From Rickettsiales bacterium (lineage in GTDB: Bacteria; Pseudomonadota; Alphaproteobacteria; Rickettsiales; JALZUV01): a stretch of DNA of 64,000 bases. Location: the NCBI GenBank assembly GCA_029252805.1, contig JAQXAR010000025.1, forward strand, positions 1 to 64,000, in the 5' to 3' direction. Positions 43,511-51,591 of the stretch are shown in pieces; position 1 is the stretch's first letter, and every line of letters begins with the position of its first letter. A program made the position numbers and the translations under genes. A model generated the notes under the pieces. The model was not told the DNA's origin. It ran no database searches and saw nothing but the letters and a program-made list of their open reading frames with translations.

Positions 43511-44688
43511 TCGCTTGCCCATCTCCCTGGATTAAGGCTGGAGAATAAACCTGTTTTCGTGCCCGTTAGTACCTGTGCGGCAATGCGGCGGGTAATCGAA
43601 ATTTTGCAGGTCAAATCACAAGTAAAAAACCGCAACTTGGCGAAAAATAAACTATCCGATTGGAAAAATGGCGTTAAGAAGCGACTGGCTGTTTGGTAAA
43701 AATTTATATGTTTGCGTCGGCGTTTCTCATAGAGCATGAGTGCTTGTGAAACCGACTCAGACTCGGCAATGGATTCGGAAAGCACCAGCGCATCTACCAG
43801 CGCTAAATTAGCACCTTGCCCTAATTGTGGGCTGGTGCAATGGGCCGAGTCACCGATAAAGACGATGTTATCCGTATAATATTTGCGCAAGACAACATCG
43901 CGGTAATTGGCAAACATGAGATCATCATGCGAGGTGAATTGCTCCACGACCGATTTTGTTTCTGGCCATAAGGAAATAACATAATCTTGCCACTCCCTAA
44001 AATCTTGCTCTCGCCATGCCGCATAGTCTTTTGTTTTCATGCTCCAAAAGAAAGCGGCTAATTCTTTGCCCGTTTTTGCCGATTTCCCGACCGGCAATAT
44101 GCCAATCATATGGTAGGCGCGTTTATAGCGTTGTTCAAGGGTATCAAGCTGAAACACGTTTGTGTCAATTTCGACAATCGACCAAACCGCACCAAAGGGG
44201 TAAGACCTATCGCGCTTTACATCTGCATATTGGTCGCGCAGGACTGAGCCCGTTCCGCTTGCATCAATGATCATGTCAGCGACCTGAAAGTCATCAACCG
44301 TCGTGATGTTGCTGTTTGGGATAATGTTGACTCCCGTAGCGATGGCTTTTTCATAAAGCGCTGAAAATAAGTTGCCACGGTGTGTGCCAACCCCGAAAAG
44401 ATGTGATGCAAAGTCACGGTAATGCACTTCTAGCGTTGAAGATCTTTTATGCGCCACTTTGCCATAGAGCCGGTCAATTCGGCTGCCAGTATTAATGATA
44501 TGCTGATCTAAACCGAGTTTCGCCAATACTGCAAGCCCGGTGGGTTGAATCAATAGCCCTGCACCAATGGGTTTCGGGTGCTCAAATTTCTCATATAAGG
44601 TGACGTGATTCCCATTTTCCTGAAGGAAAGTTGCGGCAGAAAGTCCCGCTGTTCCTGCGCCGATAATCGAAATTTTCAAATTTTTCAT
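43492..44688 (-). CDS. FAD-dependent aromatic monooxygenase-type protein
   Basis: This is a 398-residue flavoprotein. The FAD motif ISIIGAGTAGLSAATFLQ is at the N-terminus and the second motif IGDSAHCTSPQLGQGANLAL is near residue 285, as in UbiH/PHBH-like hydroxylases. The middle DMIIDASGTGSVLRDQYADV fits the group. The substrate is unknown. It converges on and overlaps the SRPBCC gene by 19 bp, and its start is 75 bp after the wzc stop on the same strand. Confidence 0.88.
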   Translation of the reverse strand: MKNLKISIIGAGTAGLSAATFLQENGNHVTLYEKFEHPKPIGAGLLIQPTGLAVLAKLGLDQHIINTGSRIDRLYGKVAHKRSSTLEVHYRDFASHLFGVGTHRGNLFSALYEKAIATGVNIIPNSNITTVDDFQVADMIIDASGTGSVLRDQYADVKRDRSYPFGAVWSIVEIDTNVFQLDTLEQRYKRAYHMIGILPVGKSAKTGKELAAFFWSMKTKDYAAWREQDFREWQDYVISLWPETKSVVEQFTSHDDLMFANYRDVVLRKYYTDNIVFIGDSAHCTSPQLGQGANLALVDALVLSESIAESESVSQALMLYEKRRRKHINFYQTASRFLTPFFQSDSLFFAKLRFFTCDLTCKISITRRIAAQVLTGTKTGLFSSLNPGRWASDYTLRK

Positions 44689-44763
44689 GCAAAGTTTTCT
44701 GTAATTTCTCTGGTAAGAGCAGTAGAGGAATCACGGTAAAATTCAAGAAATGGTGAAGCTTAT

Positions 44764-47010
44764 TTAAGCCACATCTTCTGTGTACCCATAATATCCGTAG
44801 AGCGTTACTGCCTCGGAGTCGACTTGTGTCAATAAAGATCCGACGGTTTTTTCGGCGACTTCTGGAGAGCGCAGGAGTGCTTTTCGCACCATATTTGGGT
44901 TTGTTTGTCCCCAATGCGCGAGGAAGATAAAACCATCGATAGAATGGGCTACTGCACGCGCATCTGCAATATTCATAATCGCGGGGAGATCAATTAACAC
45001 CACATCAAATTTTGGTTTTAGCCGGGCAATCAATTCATCCATTTGACCTGACGCCACCAAATTCAGGTTGGTGGTCGGGGTGCTGAGCCCTTTTGCCGGG
45101 ATGAAAGAGAGGTTCGCTACGTTTGTTTCGTGGCAAATAGCATCAATCTGAGCGGTGAAATCTTTTTTATCTTTCCCACCCATTGCATGCGCTAACTCAT
45201 AAAATCCACTCTGAGCTTGAGGGAAGAGCAATTTTGTCAAACTCGGGCGTCGGAAATCACAGTCAATCAATGCGACTTTGGCTCCTGTTGTTGCGAGATG
45301 TTTGGCGAGAAAACAAGAGGTGGTAGACTTTCCTTCTCCCGGTTGAGCAGAGACAAAAGAAACCGCCTTGGTCTTCTCATGTGGCGCACTGAACTTAATG
45401 GCAAGCTGTATCGTTCGCATGACTTCTGAAACAATGCCGGTTTGCTGATCTAACATCTCGGTCATCGTATCAAATACGTCTGAATTGAATGAGGGATTCT
45501 TGTCTCGATGCGATGTTTTTGTGCCTAAAGGAAGTGTCTTGCTTTCGTCTTTATGCAGCTCGACCTTTGGAATCATACCAAGGCAGGTGCGCTGGGTGGC
45601 TTTCTCGAGTTCCTCGGCTTTGCGAATATATTTATCGAGCCGTTCGCGTAAGAAGATGAGACCAATCCCTGCCGTTGCACCGAGGAAAATAGATAAAATC
45701 AATACAAGCGGCGTATTAGGCCAGCTAGCATAAGCGGGAAGAGCGGCGTAGCTTATGACTCGTCCTTGAACAAAAGGAGCGGATTGGCGTTGCACTTGTT
45801 CATTAAGGTTGTTCAAAAGTTTGGTGTAAAGTTCTTGTATTGAGCTGGCGCCGCGTTGCAATTCACGCAATTCAATTTGGTCTCGCTGACCTGACAGGGA
45901 GATATCCGTGACCGCCGCTAACTCTTCCTGTAATTTCTCTTGTTTTGAGAGTGCGATATCATATTCATTTTTATGGCCCTGAACGACGCGCGTATATTCG
46001 TCGGTCATTAGATTTTTAATGTCGTTTAGTTGGCTCTCAAGGTTGGTATATGCCTGATGGTCTCTCCCTTGATCTCGTTTAATTTTTGACGCCCGTTGTG
46101 ACAGGTCAATATATTGGCTGCGAAGGTTATTTAAGACCCTGTTATCTGTTAAATTTCCAATCACTTTATCGGGGCTGTCATCTTCTAAAAGAGCATTCAG
46201 ACTCTCATAACGCGCCTTTGCGTGAGCTGTATCTGTACGCGCAATAATTAAATTCCTGTTTAATTCGGAAAGTTGCTGGTCCGTCAGAGAGTCAACACGC
46301 GAGGTATCGACAATACTTTTTTGCGATTTGTAATTTTCAATTTTTTGTTCTGCTAAATTTAGATTTCCGCGTAATTTTTGGACACCTTCTGATAGCCATG
46401 TATTGATGCGTTGTGAGGCTTCATATTGTGTGACAAGCTCTTCTTCTAAATAAACATCTGCGATAAGATCGGCCAGTGTCTGTGCTTTCTTTCGGTCATG
46501 CGAAGTATAGCTAATATCCAGCACGTAAGTGCGCCTGACACGCTCTACCACTAAACCATCTCGAAATTCTTGAAAGGTGGCTTTTTTCAATTTCTCTTTT
46601 TCAAGGAGTTTTTCTGCTTTTTCATTGCCAAATAATAGACCTCTGAAGGAGTGGAGTAACCCATTGCGTGATGTTTCTAAATCTTTGTAGATATTTGCAC
46701 GTTCAGCGGCTTTTTCGAGCAATTTACTTGAGTGCATCACTTCTATTTGACTATCAAGAATCAAATTCTCTCGGAAATTCATCATTTGCATTAGCCGGTC
46801 TGGCATAACGGCCGCCTGACGTGGGTCAATAAGAATGGAGGTCGTCGCGGTGTAAAGAGGAGCCGTTACCGTAATGTAAAAAACGCCAAGCATAAAACAG
46901 GTGACCATACATAAAGCGACCAACTTGCGTTTTCGGTGTAAAGTGGCAAGGAATTCTTTTGCATAGAGCAGCGCATCAAATTCATATTCCGTATCCGTAT
47001 TATTTTGCAT
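44764..47010 (-). CDS. wzc: Polysaccharide co-polymerase / tyrosine autokinase (Wzc-type)
   Basis: This 748-residue inner-membrane protein has a Wzz domain between two membrane helices (about 35-55 and 425-450) with a long periplasmic coiled coil. A cytoplasmic BY-kinase domain follows: Walker A SAQPGEGKSTTS, Walker A' ALIDCDFRRPS and Walker B VVLIDLPA. The C-terminal tyrosine cluster is LYGYYGYTEDVA. Cycles of tyrosine phosphorylation control chain length and export. It diverges from wza across 559 bp, and both would serve the polysaccharide made by the genes that follow. Confidence 0.93.
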   Translation of the reverse strand: MQNNTDTEYEFDALLYAKEFLATLHRKRKLVALCMVTCFMLGVFYITVTAPLYTATTSILIDPRQAAVMPDRLMQMMNFRENLILDSQIEVMHSSKLLEKAAERANIYKDLETSRNGLLHSFRGLLFGNEKAEKLLEKEKLKKATFQEFRDGLVVERVRRTYVLDISYTSHDRKKAQTLADLIADVYLEEELVTQYEASQRINTWLSEGVQKLRGNLNLAEQKIENYKSQKSIVDTSRVDSLTDQQLSELNRNLIIARTDTAHAKARYESLNALLEDDSPDKVIGNLTDNRVLNNLRSQYIDLSQRASKIKRDQGRDHQAYTNLESQLNDIKNLMTDEYTRVVQGHKNEYDIALSKQEKLQEELAAVTDISLSGQRDQIELRELQRGASSIQELYTKLLNNLNEQVQRQSAPFVQGRVISYAALPAYASWPNTPLVLILSIFLGATAGIGLIFLRERLDKYIRKAEELEKATQRTCLGMIPKVELHKDESKTLPLGTKTSHRDKNPSFNSDVFDTMTEMLDQQTGIVSEVMRTIQLAIKFSAPHEKTKAVSFVSAQPGEGKSTTSCFLAKHLATTGAKVALIDCDFRRPSLTKLLFPQAQSGFYELAHAMGGKDKKDFTAQIDAICHETNVANLSFIPAKGLSTPTTNLNLVASGQMDELIARLKPKFDVVLIDLPAIMNIADARAVAHSIDGFIFLAHWGQTNPNMVRKALLRSPEVAEKTVGSLLTQVDSEAVTLYGYYGYTEDVA

Positions 47011-47231
47011 ATTTGGAATAGACCGTCCTAGCTCTTCTTATCTGTGTCGATATTAGACGAAATTCTTAACGATGGAAAGAGAGCAATACAATCAAAAAGA
47101 GTGAGTAGGGGGATAAGTTGTGTCTCCGCAACTTTTACATGAACCGCTTAAGGCGATTTTTATGAAAGGCAAAAAATTGTCCCCAACCTTTGACGCTGAA
47201 TAGTTTGCTAAGATATTTGCGGGGATCAAAC

Positions 47232-47259
47232 GGGCTTAAGAATAGCTATTCTGAAGCCC
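47232..47259. promoter_or_regulatory. 28-bp near-perfect palindrome, probable operator
   Basis: Outer arms GGGCTT and AAGCCC flank a perfect 14-bp core, AGAATAGCTATTCT. Only one symmetric pair (47238 and 47253) does not match. There is no loop and no T-run, so a dimeric regulator site is more likely than a terminator. It lies 10 bp before the sigma-54-like element and 310 bp before wza. Confidence 0.55.
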
Positions 47260-47513
47260 TACGACTTTTGGCATTTTGTTTGTGGTATTTAAAGGTTTAT
47301 TTTTGATTCTCTTTCAAAGAGAATTTTTTATTACTCAGGTATTTATGAGACAGGTATTTTTTAAGAGGTGTTGTGATATCTTAATGTGTTACGCCTGTTT
47401 TCCCAAAACTGTTCTAATATTAATACAGTTTTCTATAAAACCAACGCTCAGGTACGTTTAAATTTCCTTCGTTTCGAGTATTGCTCTACTATTGGGTTCT
47501 CTATTTGATACAT

Positions 47514-47543
47514 TTCTTGAAGTTTTGGTACGCTTCTTGAAGT
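47514..47543. repeat. Direct repeat TTCTTGAAGT, 20-bp period
   Basis: Two exact 10-bp copies start at 47514 and 47534, two helical turns apart, 27 bp before the wza start. This layout suits a response-regulator site or a leader element. Confidence 0.5.
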
Positions 47544-47569
47544 GAGTTCCAAAAGGAGTACCTAATAGG

Positions 47570-48820
47570 ATGTTGATACGTAGTATGATGGCAGGCAAAT
47601 TGGTAGACACTATAACGACTTGTGGTTCTTCTGCAGGGCGATGCGGGGGTTTACTGTTGATAACTTCTTTCATGCTGAGTGGCTGCGGTGCTGTTCCAGC
47701 GGATGGACCTTCTGCAAGCTCAGTTGCGGAAGCCGCGGGCGAGCGCATTACCGGTAGTAGGGATGGTAAGTCCGATGGTAACCTTCCTTTCGTATTTATT
47801 GATGCCAATGATGAGAATGTCGATATTGTCTCGCAGGCAAATGGCGATGGCTATTTCAAAGAAGAGTTTACCGATCGCCGGGATGCTGCTGATATTCGTA
47901 TTGGGTTAGGCGACACTATCCGCGTGACTATTTTTGAAGCAGGCTCCGGCGGGTTATTCGTGCCGGCAAGTGGCTCGCTAAGCTCTGGGAATTTCGTTTC
48001 CATCCCTGACCAAGAGGTGGACCGTACCGGTAGTGTTACCGTTCCTTATGCTGCTAAAGGTAAAGATGGTGGTGTTGTAAAAGTCTATGGGCGTCGTCCT
48101 ATCGAAGTGCAGGCAGATATTGAAAAGCGTCTTGCGGATAGAGCCATTGAGCCACAGGTCGTTGTCACGATTGTTAGTCGAACGTCGAATCTTTATTCTG
48201 TGATCGGTGATGTGAATGGGTCTGGACGTTTCAACGTACCGCAAGGGGGCATTCGTATCTTGGATGCTATCGGTATGGCGGGTGGTCTTAGCGGTACTGA
48301 TTATGAAACACTGGTTACGTTGCAGCGTGAGGGTAAGTCGGTGACGGCAAGAATCCTTTCATTGTTGAAGCGACCGCAAAATAACATCTTTGTCCGCCCG
48401 AACGATATTATTTCTCTCAAGAAAGAGGAGCTCTATTACAATGTTCTTGGAGCGGTGACGGAGAGTGGCCGTGTCGCGTTGAGTGAAGAGAAAGTTATGT
48501 TAGCAGATGCGATTGCGCGAGCTGGTGGGCTGGATATTGAACGTGCTGAAGCAAGTTCGGTGCTGATTTACAGAGAAGAGAAGAAAGAAGTTCTTCAAGG
48601 TATTGGGGCGCAAATAGAGAGCCCTCAATTAGCTCAACGCGAGACAATTCCAACGGTTTATCGTGTCAATTTACGCGATCCTAAAGGGGTCTTTATCGCG
48701 CGAAAATTACAGTTGCACCATAATGATATGATCTATGTTGATAATCATCCGATTGTAGGAACAAGCCGTATTCTGTCGATTGTACGTGACCTTCTCGTCG
48801 TCCGCGTCATTGATGGCTAA
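47570..48820 (+). CDS. wza: Outer-membrane polysaccharide export protein (Wza-type)
   Basis: This 416-residue lipoprotein has the lipobox MLSGC (Cys near residue 39) after a longer than usual N-terminal extension; the hydrophobic core LLLITSFMLSGC fits a start at 47570. The Poly_export domain reads IRIGLGDTIRVTIFEAGSGG. SLBB domains follow (YSVIGDVNGSGRFNVPQGG and YYNVLGAVTESGRVALSEE). It forms the outer-membrane channel for the polymer, opposite Wzc. It is followed by the O-antigen ligase/polymerase-family gene after 23 bp. Confidence 0.92.
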   Translation: MLIRSMMAGKLVDTITTCGSSAGRCGGLLLITSFMLSGCGAVPADGPSASSVAEAAGERITGSRDGKSDGNLPFVFIDANDENVDIVSQANGDGYFKEEFTDRRDAADIRIGLGDTIRVTIFEAGSGGLFVPASGSLSSGNFVSIPDQEVDRTGSVTVPYAAKGKDGGVVKVYGRRPIEVQADIEKRLADRAIEPQVVVTIVSRTSNLYSVIGDVNGSGRFNVPQGGIRILDAIGMAGGLSGTDYETLVTLQREGKSVTARILSLLKRPQNNIFVRPNDIISLKKEELYYNVLGAVTESGRVALSEEKVMLADAIARAGGLDIERAEASSVLIYREEKKEVLQGIGAQIESPQLAQRETIPTVYRVNLRDPKGVFIARKLQLHHNDMIYVDNHPIVGTSRILSIVRDLLVVRVIDG

Positions 48821-48843
48821 AGCGCGGAGTTTCATTTTCTAAA

Positions 48844-50190
48844 ATGCAGGCGCTATTAAAACGTAATCGATTAGAATATTGCGCGATGTTTCTTGCTTTA
48901 CTTCTATCGATTGCCTGCGCCGCACGCGGCTTAGTTTATGATGATTTGCTAATCGTTGGGTTGTGTTTTTCCGTACCGCTTATGTGGTTTAGTTTTAGCG
49001 ATGATTATAAAGCACATCCGTTTTTTGCAAAGCTTGGGCTGTGGGTCGTTACTGTTTTCTTACTATGGAGCGGTTTGCAATGGGTGCTGGTTACTTCAAT
49101 CGATATCTCTGCTTGGCAATCTTCGGTGAGTAGGGTGATTTTTGTGGCAACGATTGGGTTTATTGCTTTGCAGGTTGGCTCGAGCGTTTCGGCCTCACGG
49201 TTGTTTTTCCTCAGCCTATTACTCTTAAGTATTATCATGGTGTGTATTAGCTTTTTTTTGCACCGGTCGGAGGTGTCGCTGATTTCTACCTATTACGCCT
49301 ATGAGTTCATTAACCCTAACAATGCCGCAAGTTACTTGGGGGTGATGCTCATTATTTGCATTTCGCAGCTGCACAGTCTTATTCGCCAGCATATGAAAGG
49401 AGCAGGGCAATCCATAGCAGAGCGAATTGAGAACATGAAGTTGAGCATTGTCATACAAATCTTGTTGGTGCTATTTGGCTGTGTGTTATTTCTAGCTGCG
49501 CTTTTTCTAACCGGTTCGCGTGGCGGAGTGATTATCTCGCTCGCGGTATGTGGCCCTCTTTTTATAGGGCTGATCCTTAAGCGACGCATGAGTCGTGGTA
49601 TCAAAAAGCGTTCACTTTCGCTCTTTTTTGGGAGTGTGTTGACGGCTCTGGTGATGGGGTGGGTTTTTAACCAGCACGGCTCCGGTTTGATGCAAGATAT
49701 TCTTGTCCAAGGGCTTGATGGGGATGTTCGACCTGAGCTATTTGAGGCGGTTATTCCCATGATAATGGACCAACCTATTTTAGGGCATGGGCTTGGCGGG
49801 TTTGCTTCGCACTTTCAGCCCTATCGTTCCGAAGTGATGCCAGTGGAAGGGTTATACGATAAAGCGCACAGTCATTATTTGGAGTTGGCCGCTGAGATGG
49901 GGCTCATCGTGTTCGGAGGAGTGCTTTTGGTCGCTGTTATAGTGCTTCGTCAATTTATCGTCGCTATTCGAACGCGCAAAAAACATTATGCAATACCAAG
50001 TATGGGGATCGCGGTGTTGACGTTGATGGCGCTTCATTCCACCATTGATTTCCCGTTACAGATACCGGCTATCTTAGCGTTGGTTACCTCTGTGTTGGTC
50101 ATTAGTGTGGTTCAATCGGATAAGCATTATATTCTCAGTCGGTCGAATAAATCTCGTAAAAAGGCTCGCAAGCGGGTTCGTACAGTTTAA
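48844..50190 (+). CDS. O-antigen ligase / polymerase family membrane protein
   Basis: This 448-residue protein has about 10-12 membrane helices and a large periplasmic loop holding LGHGLGGFASHFQPYRSE and KAHSHYLELAAEMG, the conserved Wzy_C/WaaL pattern with its His. LTGSRGG before the loop also fits. The C-terminal tail is strongly basic (KSRKKARKRVR). It either polymerises repeat units or ligates them to a lipid; family membership alone cannot separate the two. It lies directly after wza, so polymerase for the same polymer is the better guess. Confidence 0.88.
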   Translation: MQALLKRNRLEYCAMFLALLLSIACAARGLVYDDLLIVGLCFSVPLMWFSFSDDYKAHPFFAKLGLWVVTVFLLWSGLQWVLVTSIDISAWQSSVSRVIFVATIGFIALQVGSSVSASRLFFLSLLLLSIIMVCISFFLHRSEVSLISTYYAYEFINPNNAASYLGVMLIICISQLHSLIRQHMKGAGQSIAERIENMKLSIVIQILLVLFGCVLFLAALFLTGSRGGVIISLAVCGPLFIGLILKRRMSRGIKKRSLSLFFGSVLTALVMGWVFNQHGSGLMQDILVQGLDGDVRPELFEAVIPMIMDQPILGHGLGGFASHFQPYRSEVMPVEGLYDKAHSHYLELAAEMGLIVFGGVLLVAVIVLRQFIVAIRTRKKHYAIPSMGIAVLTLMALHSTIDFPLQIPAILALVTSVLVISVVQSDKHYILSRSNKSRKKARKRVRTV

Positions 50191-50201
50191 GCGAGAGTGG
50201 C

Positions 50202-51320
50202 TTATTGGATGAGCGATTCGATTTTATTCAAATAAGCATCCAGAACGATTTGCTGATCAAATTCTTTTTCGGCCTTTCGGCGGCTTGCTTGCCCCATTTT
50301 GGTGCGCTCCTCGGGTGAGAGTTTAATGAAGTCGATCATCTTGTTCGATAAGTCTTCTGCATCTTTTAAGTGACAGAGGAAGCCATTCACACCTTCATCA
50401 ATCGTATGTTTGCAGCCCGGTACGTTCGTGGCGATTAAGGGGGTGCCCATCGCTAGGCCCTCTAGTAATACACGCGACATTCCTTCGCGGTAAGAGGGGA
50501 GAACTACCACATCATTTTCTGCGATAATATCGCGTACATCATCGCTTTCGCCAAGGTAGTTAATAACACCTTCTTCTGCCCAGCTTTGAATCTGATCGGG
50601 CGTGATGGCCGTTCGGTTTGCAATGCCATGTGGGCCTAGTAAGTGAAATATCGCATGAGGGTGGCGCTTCTTCACAATACGTGCCGCATCCACATATTCG
50701 CCGATCCCTTTATCCCATAACATACGGGCGATCAGCACAAAGCGAATCGTGTCTTCGGGCTGTTTGGGGCGGGGTTGATAATGCTTTAAATCGATGCCAG
50801 AGCCAGGAAGAAGTTCTGTTTTCGAGGCGCTAACGAGCTTTTCTCGGATGAAAAGCGCACGGTCCTCGTCATTTTGGAAAAATACGCAAGATGAAAATTT
50901 GAATGCCTGACGGTAGAGCATTTTGGCGATGAGCGTCATCCAATTGCGTTTGATGAAAACGGTCCCCAACCCAGAGACATTATTGATGATCGGTATGCCT
51001 AGTAAGCGACAAGCGAAGCTGCCATAAACATTGGGTTTGATCGTATAGCCTAACATCACTGCTGGCTTTAGTTTTTTCAGTAAGCGAACATAGCGACAAA
51101 ACAGTATGAAGTCTTGTAGTGGAGAGGTGCCAGCATTGCTCATTGCGATAGGGTGGTGCTCGTCAACGAGTTTTTCTAGTCGCGCGCTATAAGCATCCTC
51201 AGGTGCGGCGGTGACGACTTCATGACCCTTCTCCTGCAGCATCTTAATTAAGGAGCTTCGGAAGTTATAAATGTTCCAAGAGGCGTTGATCGATATGAGA
51301 ATGCGGGTTTTATTACTCAT
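50202..51320 (-). CDS. Glycosyltransferase family 4
   Basis: This 372-residue GT-B enzyme has RILISINASWNIYNFRSSLI at the N-terminus, KPNVYGSFACRLLGIPIINN, the nucleotide-sugar site VLPSYREGMSRVLLEGLAMG (E-x7-E) and GVNGFLC. It resembles PglA/CapM-type transferases, often for HexNAc on lipid-linked oligosaccharide. It is the only minus-strand gene between wza and the window end and is convergent to the ligase gene (11-bp gap). Confidence 0.9.
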   Translation of the reverse strand: MSNKTRILISINASWNIYNFRSSLIKMLQEKGHEVVTAAPEDAYSARLEKLVDEHHPIAMSNAGTSPLQDFILFCRYVRLLKKLKPAVMLGYTIKPNVYGSFACRLLGIPIINNVSGLGTVFIKRNWMTLIAKMLYRQAFKFSSCVFFQNDEDRALFIREKLVSASKTELLPGSGIDLKHYQPRPKQPEDTIRFVLIARMLWDKGIGEYVDAARIVKKRHPHAIFHLLGPHGIANRTAITPDQIQSWAEEGVINYLGESDDVRDIIAENDVVVLPSYREGMSRVLLEGLAMGTPLIATNVPGCKHTIDEGVNGFLCHLKDAEDLSNKMIDFIKLSPEERTKMGQASRRKAEKEFDQQIVLDAYLNKIESLIQ

Positions 51321-51472
51321 GAGCTGAACCTATTGAAACAGAGCGTTTGGGTAAGGAAGGTAGGCAGTTGAGTTATTGGCAAAAAGGGGTCTAGACGGAA
51401 ATGCAGTACGCCTCAAGTTTAGTGGAGTGAAAAAAGGTGGAAGCAAAATAAGTGCGATATAGGCTGACATAG

Positions 51473-51531
51473 GGTTCCTATGTTTTTGACAGAAGGTTCC
51501 TAAATTTTATACAGTTTTTAGAATAAGTTCC
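51473..51531 (+). promoter_or_regulatory. Spaced GTTCC repeats upstream of asnB
   Basis: GTTCC occurs at 51474, 51496 and 51527, with spacings of 22 and 31 bp (about two and three helical turns). The first two lie in GGTTCCTA. The third follows an AT-rich stretch that resembles 47414-47436 in the wza leader. This looks like a repeated activator site, and it starts 118 bp before asnB. Confidence 0.4.
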
Positions 51532-51591
51532 AAGCGAAGAAAAATGAAAAACCAATAGTCATTCTCCCTAGATTCTGTGATAATTCGCCGC

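Larger units (their letters stand above)
47011..47569. promoter_or_regulatory. Divergent wzc-wza regulatory region
   Basis: This 559-bp AT-rich region has no convincing gene. It holds an inverted repeat AAGTTG-N8-CAACTT (47115-47134), the 28-bp near-perfect palindrome (47232-47259), a sigma-54-like element (47269-47283) and two direct copies of TTCTTGAAGT 20 bp apart (47514 and 47534). The wza ribosome site AAGGAG (47553-47558) closes it. The density of symmetric sites suggests regulated divergent promoters and possibly a long wza leader. Confidence 0.6.

Noticed and set aside
47276-47461. 61-residue reading frame in the wzc-wza gap
   Set aside because: It starts at TTG with no ribosome site, has phenylalanine-rich low-complexity content from AT-rich DNA, and lies in an evident regulatory region.
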